64,000 nt of DNA from an uncultured Psychrobacter sp. (lineage in GTDB: Bacteria; Pseudomonadota; Gammaproteobacteria; Pseudomonadales; Moraxellaceae), in contig CANMUI010000001.1 of the NCBI GenBank assembly GCA_947501045.1, positions 310,001-374,000 on the forward strand, given 5' to 3'. The notes under the pieces were generated by a model, which saw nothing but the letters and a program-made list of their open reading frames with translations, was not told the DNA's origin and did no database searches. Positions 20,201 through 28,269 of the stretch are shown piece after piece (position 1 is the first letter of the stretch; every line of letters begins with the position of its first letter). The position numbers were made by a program, and so were the translations under genes.

Positions 20201-21698
20201 CTTTGATCTCAAACAAGTCAACCCTGACGCTTTAGTCTCCGTCAAGCTGGTCTCCCGTCCGGGCGTGGGCACGATCGCCACAGGAGTAGCCAAAGCTTAT
20301 GCTGACCTGATTACTATCTCAGGCTATGACGGCGGCACGGCAGCGTCTCCATTGTCTTCCATCCATCACGCTGGCTCGCCATGGGAGCTTGGCCTCGCTG
20401 AAACCCACCAATCACTACGAGTCAACGGTCTGCGTGATAAAGTGCGCATCCAAACTGATGGTGGTCTCAAGACTGGCCTTGATGTGGTGAAAGCGGCGAT
20501 TTTGGGCGCAGAAAGCTTTGGCTTTGGTACCACGCCGATGATCGCCGTTGGCTGCAAATACTTGCGCATCTGTCACCTCAATAACTGTCCGACCGGCGTT
20601 GCCACGCAAAAAGCCCAACTGCGTGATGAGCATTTCATCGGCGAGGCGGAGATGCTGATTAACTTCTTCAAATTTGTCGCCACTGAAACCCGCGAGTGGC
20701 TCGCCGCTCTTGGCGTACGTAGTATGGAGGAGTTGGTTGGGCGCACTGATTTATTAGAGATATTAGAGGGTAATACCGATAAGCAGCGTCATCTGGATTT
20801 ATCACCCTTACTCTTTAGTCATCCAGCCAGTAGCGGCAAGGCACAGACCTGTCAAGTTGCACGTAACGAGCCGTTTGATAAAGGCCTGCTAGCTGAGCAA
20901 ATGATTAGCGATATGCTGATCAGTATCCGTAAAGGATCAGGTGGTGATTATAGCTACTACGTCGGTAACTGTGATCGCTCTATTGGCGCGCGAATCTCCG
21001 GTGAGATCGCTGCGCAGTGGGGCAACTTAGGCATGAGCGATATGCCTATTAAGCTGCATTTAACGGGCACAGCAGGGCAAAGCCTAGGCGTTTGGAACGC
21101 AGGCGGGCTGCATATTGAGCTTGAAGGCGATGCCAATGATTATGTTGGCAAAGGCATGGCAGGCGGCGAGATCGTCATCTATCCACCCAAAGATTCAAAC
21201 TTTGTGTCGCAAGATACCGCAATTATCGGTAATACCTGTTTATACGGTGCAACGGGCGGTAAACTCTACGCGGCCGGTACCGCAGGTGAGCGCTTTGGGG
21301 TACGTAACTCAGGCGCTCATGCCGTCGTTGAGGGGACAGGTGATCACTGCTGCGAGTATATGACTGGCGGCATCGTCACCGTTCTTGGAAAAACTGGGCT
21401 TAACTTTGGCGCAGGCATGACCGGCGGTTTTGCTTATGTGCTCGATATGGAAGGCGACTTTTTTGATCGCTGCAATCATGAACTCATTGATCTTAACCGT
21501 ATCTCAAGTGAACAGACCGAAGGGCATCGTATTTATTTACAACAAGTAATTGAACATCATGTCGCTAAAACCGGTAGCGCTTGGGGCAAAACCATTTTAG
21601 ATGATTTTGATTACTATGTGCGTAAGGTCTACTTGGTTAAGCCCAAAGCTGCAAGCATTGTCAGTTTACTTAAAACCACGATGGCTGACCCGCAATAA
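17235..21698 (+). CDS. gltB: Glutamate synthase (NADPH) large subunit
   Basis: With GltD this makes two glutamates from glutamine and 2-oxoglutarate. The frame is open from 17169, but the ATG at 17235 has an AAAAGGA ribosome-binding site and leaves a short propeptide before CGFGLIAHIEG, whose Cys becomes the N-terminal nucleophile of the class II amidotransferase domain. A central domain, the FMN-binding synthase domain (GGRSNSGEGGEDP, PGEGGQLPGGKVN), the 3Fe-4S cysteines (C-x5-C-x4-C around CKYLRICHLNNC) and the C-terminal GXGXG beta-helix repeats (GGxxGKGMAGGE) follow. At 1487 residues it is full length and is followed by gltD. Confidence 0.97.
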   Translation: MSMISSQTHLATPDDFSDNCGFGLIAHIEGQASHDLVKTAIHSLSCMTHRGGVAADGKTGDGCGLLLATPTEFFKTTAKEQQLSISDNFAVGMVFTNVDAAKAQYSEQVLNEEISAQGLEVAGWRKVPVNLDIVGEIGRETLPDFKQIFVSADESLGADDFNRKLFVARKKAEQRLTHDELFYVCSLNCQTIIYKGLVMPSDLPAFFLDLQDERLASHIVVFHQRFSTNTLPRWPLAQPFRYLAHNGELNTITGNRNWSEARTPKLKSDKLPNLNELAPLVNRTGSDSSSLDNMLEVLVSGGMSLFHSMSILVPPAWQNVDSMDMDLRAFYEFYSQHMEAWDGPAGLVIQDGRYAVCMLDRNGLRPSRWVTTKNGYITVASEIGVWDYTPKDVLAKGRVGPGQMLVVDTMTGQILDTKMISTLLKKAHPYRKWLREEATRIRDDERLEEELAAKACRGDKLKSLQKMYHITNEERTEIIRPNAENAQEPVGSMGDDTPMAVLSQQIRHVGDFFRQQFAQVTNPPIDPLRESIVMSLQTCLGAQTNLFAPTAKDAHRIILSSPVLSASKMQQLETLDDPAFKMARIDLNYDISMQLCEAIKVICEQVASAIRAGDTLIVLSDKDIHPDKVPANAIMVTGAVHHYLISEGIRTNANLIIETGLARDSHQVAVLIGFGATCVYPYLAYDVIYDLVASGELLGDPIQARVNFRKGLNKGLLKILSKMGISTIVSYRGAQLFEAVGLSEEVVDLCFKGVQSRIKGATFADLAADQLQLAANAFKRRAPLDQGGLLKFVFNKEYHAFNPDVINSLHTAVRTGDYDNYLHYANLVNSRPVATLRDLLQLKTDKSIAVDQVEDVSEILSRFDSAGMSLGALSPEAHESIAMAMNTIGGRSNSGEGGEDPVRYGTLRNSKIKQVASGRFGVTPAYLRSAEVMQIKVAQGAKPGEGGQLPGGKVNALIARLRYSVPGVTLISPPPHHDIYSIEDLAQLIFDLKQVNPDALVSVKLVSRPGVGTIATGVAKAYADLITISGYDGGTAASPLSSIHHAGSPWELGLAETHQSLRVNGLRDKVRIQTDGGLKTGLDVVKAAILGAESFGFGTTPMIAVGCKYLRICHLNNCPTGVATQKAQLRDEHFIGEAEMLINFFKFVATETREWLAALGVRSMEELVGRTDLLEILEGNTDKQRHLDLSPLLFSHPASSGKAQTCQVARNEPFDKGLLAEQMISDMLISIRKGSGGDYSYYVGNCDRSIGARISGEIAAQWGNLGMSDMPIKLHLTGTAGQSLGVWNAGGLHIELEGDANDYVGKGMAGGEIVIYPPKDSNFVSQDTAIIGNTCLYGATGGKLYAAGTAGERFGVRNSGAHAVVEGTGDHCCEYMTGGIVTVLGKTGLNFGAGMTGGFAYVLDMEGDFFDRCNHELIDLNRISSEQTEGHRIYLQQVIEHHVAKTGSAWGKTILDDFDYYVRKVYLVKPKAASIVSLLKTTMADPQ

Positions 21699-21842
21699 AG
21701 AATGGGCTAATAGTTTTCAACCCGTATAAAGGCTTTAAATAAGTAACTGGCAGGGCATTGATGACAAGTTTTTATATTTAAAACGTCGTTTGCTATCTGC
21801 CAGCTACTTACAAAAAAGCCTAACATAGAAGAGACCATGGTC

Positions 21843-23264
21843 ATGGCAAAACGTTTAGAAAATAACTTTCAGTTTTTAGAAGTACCGAGACTTGAGCCGC
21901 TCAAAAAAGATATTGCAACGCGTTCAACAGAATTTGTAGAGATCTACACGCCGCTTGAGAGTGAGCCGGTAGCTCAGCAGTCGCATCGCTGTCTTGAGTG
22001 TGGTAATCCCTACTGCGAGTGGAAATGTCCGGTACATAATTACATTCCTAATTGGCTAAAGCTTGCAACCGAGGGGCAAATCTTTCAAGCCGCTGAGCTG
22101 TGTCATCGTACCAATACTTTGCCTGAGGTTTGCGGGCGCGTTTGTCCACAAGATCGTCTTTGTGAGGGTGCTTGTACCCTCAATGACGGTTTTGGTGCGG
22201 TAACGATCGGCAATGTTGAGAAATACATTAACGACACTGCTTTTGCGCTAGGCTGGCGTCCTGATATGTCAGAGGTAGTTTGGACAGATAAAAAGGTTGC
22301 TATTATTGGCGCGGGACCTGCCGGTCTTGGCTGCGCAGATATCTTGGTCAGAAATGGCGTCAAGCCAGTAGTATTTGATAAACACCCTGAGATTGGCGGT
22401 CTGCTTACCTTTGGTATTCCAGAATTTAAAATGGAAAAAGACGTCATGCGTAACCGCCGCATTATCTTTGAAGGGATGGGGATTGAGTTTCGCCTTGAGA
22501 CCGAAGTAGGTACTGATGTTAGCATTGATGAGCTGATGGATGATTATGATGCGGTGTTTATGGGTATGGGCACTTATACTTATATGCGCGGCGGCTTCGC
22601 TGGTGAAGAGCTTGACGGTGTACATGATGCACTGGATTTTTTGATTGCCAACGTCAATCGCTGCAACGATTGGGAGAAAAATCCTGATGAGTATATTGAT
22701 CTAAAAGGCAAACGCGTCGTGGTACTTGGCGGCGGCGATACAGCGATGGATTGTAACCGTACCAGCATTCGTCAAGGAGCTGAGCAAGTGGTTTGCGCCT
22801 ATCGCCGTGACGAGGAAAATATGCCTGGTTCGCGCCGTGAAGTGGTTAACGCTCGTGAAGAGGGCGTTGAGTTTTTGTTTAATCGTCAACCGACTGAGAT
22901 CATCGGTCTCAATGGTAAAGTGAATGGGGTAAAAGTGGTCACCACTCATTTGGGTGCGCCCGATAATCGCGGTCGCCGTCGTCCTGAGCCTATCCCTAAT
23001 TCTGAAGAGATTATTGCTTGCGATGCGGTGATCTTGGCTTTTGGTTTTCGTCCCAGCCCTGCTAAATGGTTTGAAACGCAGCAAGTGGCGCTTGATCCTA
23101 CAGGGCGGGTATTGGCATTGGAGGAGCAAACCTATAAATTCCAAACTAAGAACCCCAAGATATTTGCCGGCGGCGACATGGTACGCGGTTCCGATTTAGT
23201 AGTGACCGCTATTTGGGAAGGTCGAGAAGCAGCTGAAGGTATCCTAGACTTTTTAGAGGTATAG
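21843..23264 (+). CDS. gltD: Glutamate synthase (NADPH) small subunit
   Basis: GltD oxidises NADPH and passes electrons through FAD and iron-sulfur clusters to GltB. It carries the N-terminal cysteine clusters (CLECGNPYCEWKCPVHN and CGRVCPQDRLCEGACT), an FAD-binding GAGPAGLGCA and an NADPH-binding GGGDTAMDC, plus the C-terminal GGDMVRGSDLVVTAI. I prefer the second ATG at 21843, which lies 9 bases after an AGAAGAG ribosome-binding site and matches the usual MA-R-L N-terminus; the ATG at 21837 would add two residues. About 140 bases separate it from gltB. A terminator follows. Confidence 0.96.
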   Translation: MAKRLENNFQFLEVPRLEPLKKDIATRSTEFVEIYTPLESEPVAQQSHRCLECGNPYCEWKCPVHNYIPNWLKLATEGQIFQAAELCHRTNTLPEVCGRVCPQDRLCEGACTLNDGFGAVTIGNVEKYINDTAFALGWRPDMSEVVWTDKKVAIIGAGPAGLGCADILVRNGVKPVVFDKHPEIGGLLTFGIPEFKMEKDVMRNRRIIFEGMGIEFRLETEVGTDVSIDELMDDYDAVFMGMGTYTYMRGGFAGEELDGVHDALDFLIANVNRCNDWEKNPDEYIDLKGKRVVVLGGGDTAMDCNRTSIRQGAEQVVCAYRRDEENMPGSRREVVNAREEGVEFLFNRQPTEIIGLNGKVNGVKVVTTHLGAPDNRGRRRPEPIPNSEEIIACDAVILAFGFRPSPAKWFETQQVALDPTGRVLALEEQTYKFQTKNPKIFAGGDMVRGSDLVVTAIWEGREAAEGILDFLEV

Positions 23265-23308
23265 CTTGCTATAAAATGTGTATCATGATTACTATTTTAT
23301 ACTCCTTA

Positions 23309-23346
23309 ACGTCTTTTATCTTAGCAGGTAAAAGGCGTAATTTTTT
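23309..23346 (+). terminator. Rho-independent terminator after gltD
   Basis: ACGTCTTTTATC (23309-23320) pairs with GGTAAAAGGCGT (23327-23338), with two wobble pairs and a 6-base loop, and is followed by a T-run at 23341-23346. Confidence 0.72.
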
Positions 23347-23469
23347 ATCGAGCGTTTATTTTTGATGAGCCGCCCCCACAATAGCTTTGAGTGTTATTTA
23401 CATGATATTCATTATCAAGTATTTAAAAATCTATAAGGCTGTTATTTTTATTTAAAAAGAGTGTTTTTT

Positions 23470-24705
23470 GTGAAACCGACCTTGTGGCAGCGCTTTAGCG
23501 CTCCTTTTGTTGAACCTTATGCTCGCTACCTACATGCTGATATTTTGCATGCCATACGTTTGGGGGTGGCTGTATTAGCCGCATTATTGATCAATGCGCT
23601 TACCCATCTGCCGCATGGAGAATGGACGACTATTACTGTGTTTGTGATATTGGGATTGTTGCAGTATCAAGGGGCAATTTATACTAAAGCCAAAGAGCGT
23701 ATATTGGGAACGCTGCTTGGGGTTGTGGTGGGTCTTGCATTTATTTGGCTCAGTCAAGATATAGGCGCTTGGCTGTGGCTATACTATATACTGATTGCCC
23801 TGATCAGCGGTGTCATCGGTTATGTGGCCGTTAAACAGCTCGGTTATATTGGGCTGCTTACCGGTATCACTATGCTGATGATCGTCTCCAGTCCTGATCA
23901 AAGTAACATCAGTCAAGACGGTCTTTATCGGGCTTTTAACATTCTGCTTGGTGCAGGCGTAGCAGTGGCTGTGACGTTAATTTTGCCCCTAAAATCAACG
24001 CTGATGTGGCGCTTTTTATTAGCCAGTAACCTTGAAGCTTGCAGTAACTTATATGCTGGAGTAGGAGATCATATCGGCGCTGATACGCTTAGCCATCAAA
24101 CGTTTGGGCCTATTGAAAAGGATGACTCTGCTAATATTATTTATACCACCACCACTCGAATAACTGACGTGCCAGTCGATAAAGCGTTGGTTAAAGAGCT
24201 AAAAGAGATCAACAAACGGCTACTGGCAGTACGCCCGCATATGGCCGCAACGATAAGTGAATCAGGTATCAAAAAAGAGACTATTGAGACTATTCAGCGT
24301 ACCCATCGTAATATCATTGGTACCATTGATTTGTTGTTGAGCGCGGCGCCGCGATTAGCAAGTATTGAGATTGATGAAGACAATTATATCCTGCTGATGC
24401 ATTATCAGCATGAGTTGACGCAAGCGATGCAGCATATAGCCGCAGTACTACGTAGTCCAAGCGATGAGATGTTTCGACCGATTACGCGTATTGAGGTGTC
24501 AGAGTATCCAAGCGTGCAGTACTTGGCGTTTGAATGGCAAGGTTACTTTTGGTTGACGCAAACTCTACAAACGCAGTTGCAGCGTTTGAGTGATTTACTA
24601 CAAAAAACCAGTCCGCAGTGGTATGCCGCCTCCGGTCTTCGTTACCAGCGCCGTGAGCAGCGCCGAATTGAAGAGCACGGCGGTGAGACAGATTTGCATT
24701 TATAA
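23470..24705 (+). CDS. FUSC-family membrane protein (aromatic acid exporter/YccS-like)
   Basis: This 411-residue inner-membrane protein has about six helices in its N-terminal half (residues 30-175), including the pattern THLPHGEWTTITVFVILGLLQYQGAIYTKAKERILGT cut here into the FUSC signature W-T-x-[IV]-x-[VI], and a soluble, mostly helical C-terminal half. FUSC proteins resemble the AaeB aromatic carboxylate exporters and YccS, but the substrate here is unknown. The frame opens at a GTG at 23461; the GTG at 23470 fits better with AAAAAGAG 8 bases upstream. No partner membrane-fusion gene lies beside it. Confidence 0.78.
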   Translation: MKPTLWQRFSAPFVEPYARYLHADILHAIRLGVAVLAALLINALTHLPHGEWTTITVFVILGLLQYQGAIYTKAKERILGTLLGVVVGLAFIWLSQDIGAWLWLYYILIALISGVIGYVAVKQLGYIGLLTGITMLMIVSSPDQSNISQDGLYRAFNILLGAGVAVAVTLILPLKSTLMWRFLLASNLEACSNLYAGVGDHIGADTLSHQTFGPIEKDDSANIIYTTTTRITDVPVDKALVKELKEINKRLLAVRPHMAATISESGIKKETIETIQRTHRNIIGTIDLLLSAAPRLASIEIDEDNYILLMHYQHELTQAMQHIAAVLRSPSDEMFRPITRIEVSEYPSVQYLAFEWQGYFWLTQTLQTQLQRLSDLLQKTSPQWYAASGLRYQRREQRRIEEHGGETDLHL

Positions 24706-24710
24706 CTTCT

Positions 24711-24790
24711 ATAGTTAGTTCGAAATAAAAGCGTTACGCCAATACTAGCAGCACTGTATCGGTTTTAAAGCGAATCGACCATATATAATA
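24711..24790 (+). repeat. Dispersed intergenic repeat, copy 1
   Basis: The segment starting CTATAGTTAGTTCGAAATAA strongly resembles 36614-36665, and its continuation AATACTAGCAGCACTG ... TTTTAAA ... ATAATAG resembles 43920-43969. This suggests a short family repeated between genes. It lies between the FUSC gene and a terminator. Confidence 0.5.
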
Positions 24791-24800
24791 GATAAGCATA

Positions 24801-24833
24801 AAAAAACGCTAGTCATTACTTACTAGCGTTTTT
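24801..24833. terminator. Bidirectional rho-independent terminator
   Basis: AAAAAACGCTAGT (24801-24813) pairs with ACTAGCGTTTTT (24822-24833). The A-run on one side and T-run on the other let it serve both the FUSC gene (+) and the convergent binding-protein gene (-). Confidence 0.85.
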
Positions 24834-24854
24834 CGTTAATAATAAATTTTCGTT

Positions 24855-25976
24855 TTAACGACCCGTTTTGAGCATATCCCAATACTGCTGATACACTTGT
24901 AGCGCCTCATCACCAACATCTTCTTGGAACTCAGCATTAGCAAGCACATCTTGCGGAGGATAAATGACTGGATTGTTACGGACCTCTTCATCCATCAATT
25001 CGCGTGCTGCCATATTGGGTGAGGCGTAACCGATCTCTTCGCTGATAATCTTGGCATTTTCAGGACGCAAAATATAGTCGATAAACTGGTGCGCAGCGTC
25101 CACTTGCTTAGCATTTTTTGGAATAACAAAGTTGTCCATCCAGAGGATCGCGCCCTCGGTAGGGTACTTATAGACTAGGCTTGTCAGACCCTCATCGTTA
25201 GCCATGACCGCCTCACCATTCCACGTCATACCAACGTTAGTCTCGCCTTCCATATAAGGGATACGCGTGGCGTCCGAATTAAAGGTTTTGACATTAGGCA
25301 TAATGGTAGTGAGCTTATCATAAGCCGCTTTGATCTCATCAGGGTTACTGCTATTGCCTGAATAGCCAAGCGTTAATAGCGCCATACCGAACACCTCGCG
25401 CATATCGTTCATCAGCATGACTTGGTTCTCAAAATCAGGACGCCATAAGTCATTCCAGCTATTGACTGTGGCAGGATCGATGACATCACCGTTGATAGCA
25501 AGGCCGGTGCTACCCCACATATAGGGAATAGAGTACTTATTATCAGGATCGACTTTGGTATTGGTAAATGAAGTATCTAAATTACTAAAATTGCTCAGTT
25601 TTGATTTATCTAACTCTTGGAGTAATCCTTCGTTAGCCATCTTTTCTACATAATAAGTTGAGGGCACGGCAAGATCATACTGGCTAGAATCATCTAGCAG
25701 TTTGAGCTTAGCATACATCGCTTCATTAGAGTCAAAAGTGGTGTAGTTGACATTGATGCCCGTCTCATCTTCAAAGCCTGCCAAGATCTCTTGCGGCATA
25801 TACTCAGACCAGTTATATAAATTTAGGGTCACGTCACTATTAGCGCCACTATCAGTTGCTGCATTTTCAGAGTTACTACAGCTAGCAAGCGTAAGTCCAA
25901 TAGCTGCACATAATAGCGCCTTAGGAAAAATATGAATAGAGTTTGGGGCAAACGAGCGAGATGATAAAAAAGGCAA
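24855..25976 (-). CDS. Polyamine-type ABC transporter substrate-binding lipoprotein (PotD/PotF-like)
   Basis: This 373-residue protein has a lipoprotein signal ending at LASC (Cys33), so it is anchored in the envelope. The mature part begins with the PotD/PotF pattern LNLYNWSEYMPQEILAGFE and carries the family motifs YDLAVPSTYYVEKM, IPYMWGSTGLAIN and VGMTWNGEAVM. Such proteins bind putrescine or spermidine for import. No ATPase or permease gene is adjacent, so it must work with a transporter encoded elsewhere, or bind another ligand. A bidirectional terminator follows the gene. Confidence 0.88.
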   Translation of the reverse strand: MPFLSSRSFAPNSIHIFPKALLCAAIGLTLASCSNSENAATDSGANSDVTLNLYNWSEYMPQEILAGFEDETGINVNYTTFDSNEAMYAKLKLLDDSSQYDLAVPSTYYVEKMANEGLLQELDKSKLSNFSNLDTSFTNTKVDPDNKYSIPYMWGSTGLAINGDVIDPATVNSWNDLWRPDFENQVMLMNDMREVFGMALLTLGYSGNSSNPDEIKAAYDKLTTIMPNVKTFNSDATRIPYMEGETNVGMTWNGEAVMANDEGLTSLVYKYPTEGAILWMDNFVIPKNAKQVDAAHQFIDYILRPENAKIISEEIGYASPNMAARELMDEEVRNNPVIYPPQDVLANAEFQEDVGDEALQVYQQYWDMLKTGR

Positions 25977-26228
25977 GATTACTCTCCTAGATAAATCAAA
26001 AATAAAAACTGAGACACAATAATATAGGTATGGTTACTATTATGGTCATTCTCAATGATCATTTAAAGGGTAACGACTTAGATTTACTTAGTTTACCTAG
26101 CATTGTAGTCTATTTTCTCGCTTCACAACCATTGTTAATAGATATGCTATGATTGATTCGCTTTAAGACTAGATTGAGAGCTCATAGTCACTATTGCATT
26201 TGAGTAAGGTTTATAAGGATGAGTATTA

Positions 26229-27026
26229 ATGGAACAAAATGATATAGTTATCCCAGTATTGTTCACTAATAAAGTGGCTATTGTCACCGGTGCCAGTCGC
26301 GGTCTTGGTGCTCAAATCGCTCAGCAGATGGCAGCAGCAGGCGCAAGTGTTTGTGTCAATTATTTTAACAATAAGGATGCTGCTGAAAAAATGGTTAATG
26401 ATATTGAATCTGCTGGTGGACAAGCATTTGCTTATCAAGCTGACGTTAGGGAGTTTGAGCAAGTGAAATCAATGGCTAGCGAAGTGATCAAACGTTATGG
26501 ACGTATTGATATTTTAGTCAATAATGCACTGCCAAGCTACCAATTCGACCCAAGCGCTGACTATACCAGTATCGCAACCGTCAAGTGGACACATTTCTCT
26601 CAGCAGCTAGATGGCATCGTTAAAGGCGCAGTCAATACGGTACAAGCCGTACTGCCGCAGATGAAAACTCAAAAAATGGGCAAGATTATTAATATCTCAA
26701 CCAACCTTGTTTACAATCCGGTAGTCACTTATTACGATTATACGACGGCCAAGTCTGCATTGATTGGGCTTACAAGAAATTTAGCAGCGGAGCTTGGTCA
26801 ATACGGTATCCGAGTTAATTTGCTGGCAGGTGGATTGTTAAAAACGACTGACGCCAGTAGTTTAACGACCGATGAAGTTTTCGACTATATTGCGACTACC
26901 ACACCACTACGTCAAACGACCTCAGTTGCCGATTTTGCCAATGCAGTCTTATTGATGGCGTCTGATTTGAGCTCAGCAATCACAGGGCAGTCTATTGCCG
27001 TTGATGGTGGGTTGACTATGCCATAA
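26229..27026 (+). CDS. Short-chain dehydrogenase/reductase (FabG-like)
   Basis: This 265-residue classical SDR has the NAD(P)-binding TGASRGLGAQIA (about residues 17-28), an NNAL motif, the catalytic Ser in NISTNLVY, the active-site YTTAK and the C-terminal SxAITGQSIAVDGGLTMP typical of FabG-type 3-oxoacyl-ACP reductases. The usual NNAG is NNAL here. An AAGGATG ribosome-binding site precedes the ATG. It is not next to fatty-acid synthesis genes, so its substrate is not known. Confidence 0.87.
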   Translation: MEQNDIVIPVLFTNKVAIVTGASRGLGAQIAQQMAAAGASVCVNYFNNKDAAEKMVNDIESAGGQAFAYQADVREFEQVKSMASEVIKRYGRIDILVNNALPSYQFDPSADYTSIATVKWTHFSQQLDGIVKGAVNTVQAVLPQMKTQKMGKIINISTNLVYNPVVTYYDYTTAKSALIGLTRNLAAELGQYGIRVNLLAGGLLKTTDASSLTTDEVFDYIATTTPLRQTTSVADFANAVLLMASDLSSAITGQSIAVDGGLTMP

Positions 27027-27108
27027 TTAAGTTATAGCAGATAGTAACAAACTTTGATGATTTGTATTTCGTAGATAAATTTTGATTTAACTGTATAAGA
27101 GAGGTTAG

Positions 27109-27366
27109 ATGAATAATCGTAAGCGCGTTGGTATTATTAGCGCTTTAATAGGACTAATAGCCCTAATCGTATGGTTAAATGCCGGTACTTCTGCGTCCGT
27201 TATCAATTGGCCAGTGGAAGCTTATTTGGGCGCAGTATTTACCATTGGCTGGTTAACTGGCGTTCCTGATTGGTTAGCTTATCTGCTAGCGGTCTTGTTA
27301 TTTGTTCTGGTTATTGTAGTTTGCTATAAGCTAGGTAGCTGGCTTTATGGATTAGTTTTCAAATAA
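27109..27366 (+). CDS. Small membrane protein of unknown function
   Basis: This 85-residue hydrophobic protein has about three predicted membrane helices (roughly residues 8-23, 36-50 and 55-75), a basic N-terminus MNNRKR and a C-terminal LVFK. An AGAGAGG ribosome-binding site lies just upstream. I recognise no family. It lies between the SDR gene and a glycosylase-like gene, all on the plus strand. Confidence 0.68.
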   Translation: MNNRKRVGIISALIGLIALIVWLNAGTSASVINWPVEAYLGAVFTIGWLTGVPDWLAYLLAVLLFVLVIVVCYKLGSWLYGLVFK

Positions 27367-27402
27367 ATTATTATCAAATAAAATCGCTATAGAATAAAAG
27401 CA

Positions 27403-28167
27403 ATGGCAGAATTAATAGATATATTCACGCAAAAGCAGCAACGTATTAATGATTTTGTGCGCCGTGCCAACACGTTATTGCCTACTGATAACCCGCTATA
27501 TTTTGATGGTCATTTTATTACCGGACAGACCGATCATCCTGATATCTTATTTATCGGGATCAATCCGGGGCATCGTGATTGGGATAATATTGAGGGTCGC
27601 CTTGCTAATACGCATCTAGTTCTCTATCAGCAGCAGCCCTGCAAGTATATCGCTGCGGCGGCTATGGGTAATCGCTTTGCTCGGCGGGTCATTGATGTAG
27701 TCTGCGATGGCGAGGTAAGCCGGCTTAGGAGCTGCGCTGAAACTAGTTTATTATCCTACTTTGCCAGTCCTACTGAGCGGGTAGTCAAAGCGCAGCTCAA
27801 GCAGTTGCCCAAAGAGATGCAGGTTGAACACAGGCAGTTAACGCAGTTACCTGTTAAGCAAATCAATCCTAGACATATTGTCTGTATTGGCTGGCGTACT
27901 TTTGATGAATTTCTAATTCGCTACGTGCAAGGTTTTAAAGACACTAGCCGATCACTACCGACTAAAAAGCTGCCTATTTGTATGCAAGGCATTGATAAAA
28001 TGATGGATTATTATACTAAGATTGAATGGAACGGTATCATCGTTCATGGAGTTCGGCACTTTTCAACGCCGCTTAGCCGCGCCATGTTAGATGATATGAA
28101 CGCTATTTTCCAAGACGTTTGGGCAAGCATTGATTGCGATCGAACTATAAGTAAATCATCAAAGTAA
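27403..28167 (+). CDS. Uracil-DNA-glycosylase-superfamily-like protein
   Basis: This 254-residue soluble protein has ILFIGINPGHRDW (about residues 48-60), which matches the GxNPG active-site loop of the uracil-DNA glycosylase superfamily. HGVRHFSTPLS near residue 225 resembles the second motif H-x-S-P-L-S. Members excise uracil or related bases, but this one aligns with no subfamily I can name. The assignment depends on two motifs. No strong ribosome-binding site is visible and it follows the small membrane protein by about 36 bases. Confidence 0.6.
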   Translation: MAELIDIFTQKQQRINDFVRRANTLLPTDNPLYFDGHFITGQTDHPDILFIGINPGHRDWDNIEGRLANTHLVLYQQQPCKYIAAAAMGNRFARRVIDVVCDGEVSRLRSCAETSLLSYFASPTERVVKAQLKQLPKEMQVEHRQLTQLPVKQINPRHIVCIGWRTFDEFLIRYVQGFKDTSRSLPTKKLPICMQGIDKMMDYYTKIEWNGIIVHGVRHFSTPLSRAMLDDMNAIFQDVWASIDCDRTISKSSK

Positions 28168-28226
28168 AATAATAAGCATGAACACAGATAAATAAAGGTA
28201 AAGCCTTAAACACCATACGCTGTAGT

Positions 28227-28255
28227 ACCAGTAACCATTGGATAAAGTTACTGGT
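28227..28255. terminator. Hairpin between convergent genes
   Basis: ACCAGTAAC (28227-28235) pairs perfectly with GTTACTGGT (28247-28255) around an 11-base loop. It has no T-run on either strand, so it may be a weak terminator or just a stem-loop. Confidence 0.35.
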
Positions 28256-28269
28256 CTGCCACAGAGCTA

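Noticed and set aside
22103..23144. Several long minus-strand open frames across gltD
   Set aside because: They lie entirely antisense to gltD, have no ribosome-binding sites and no recognisable family motifs. They follow from the codon bias of the real gene.
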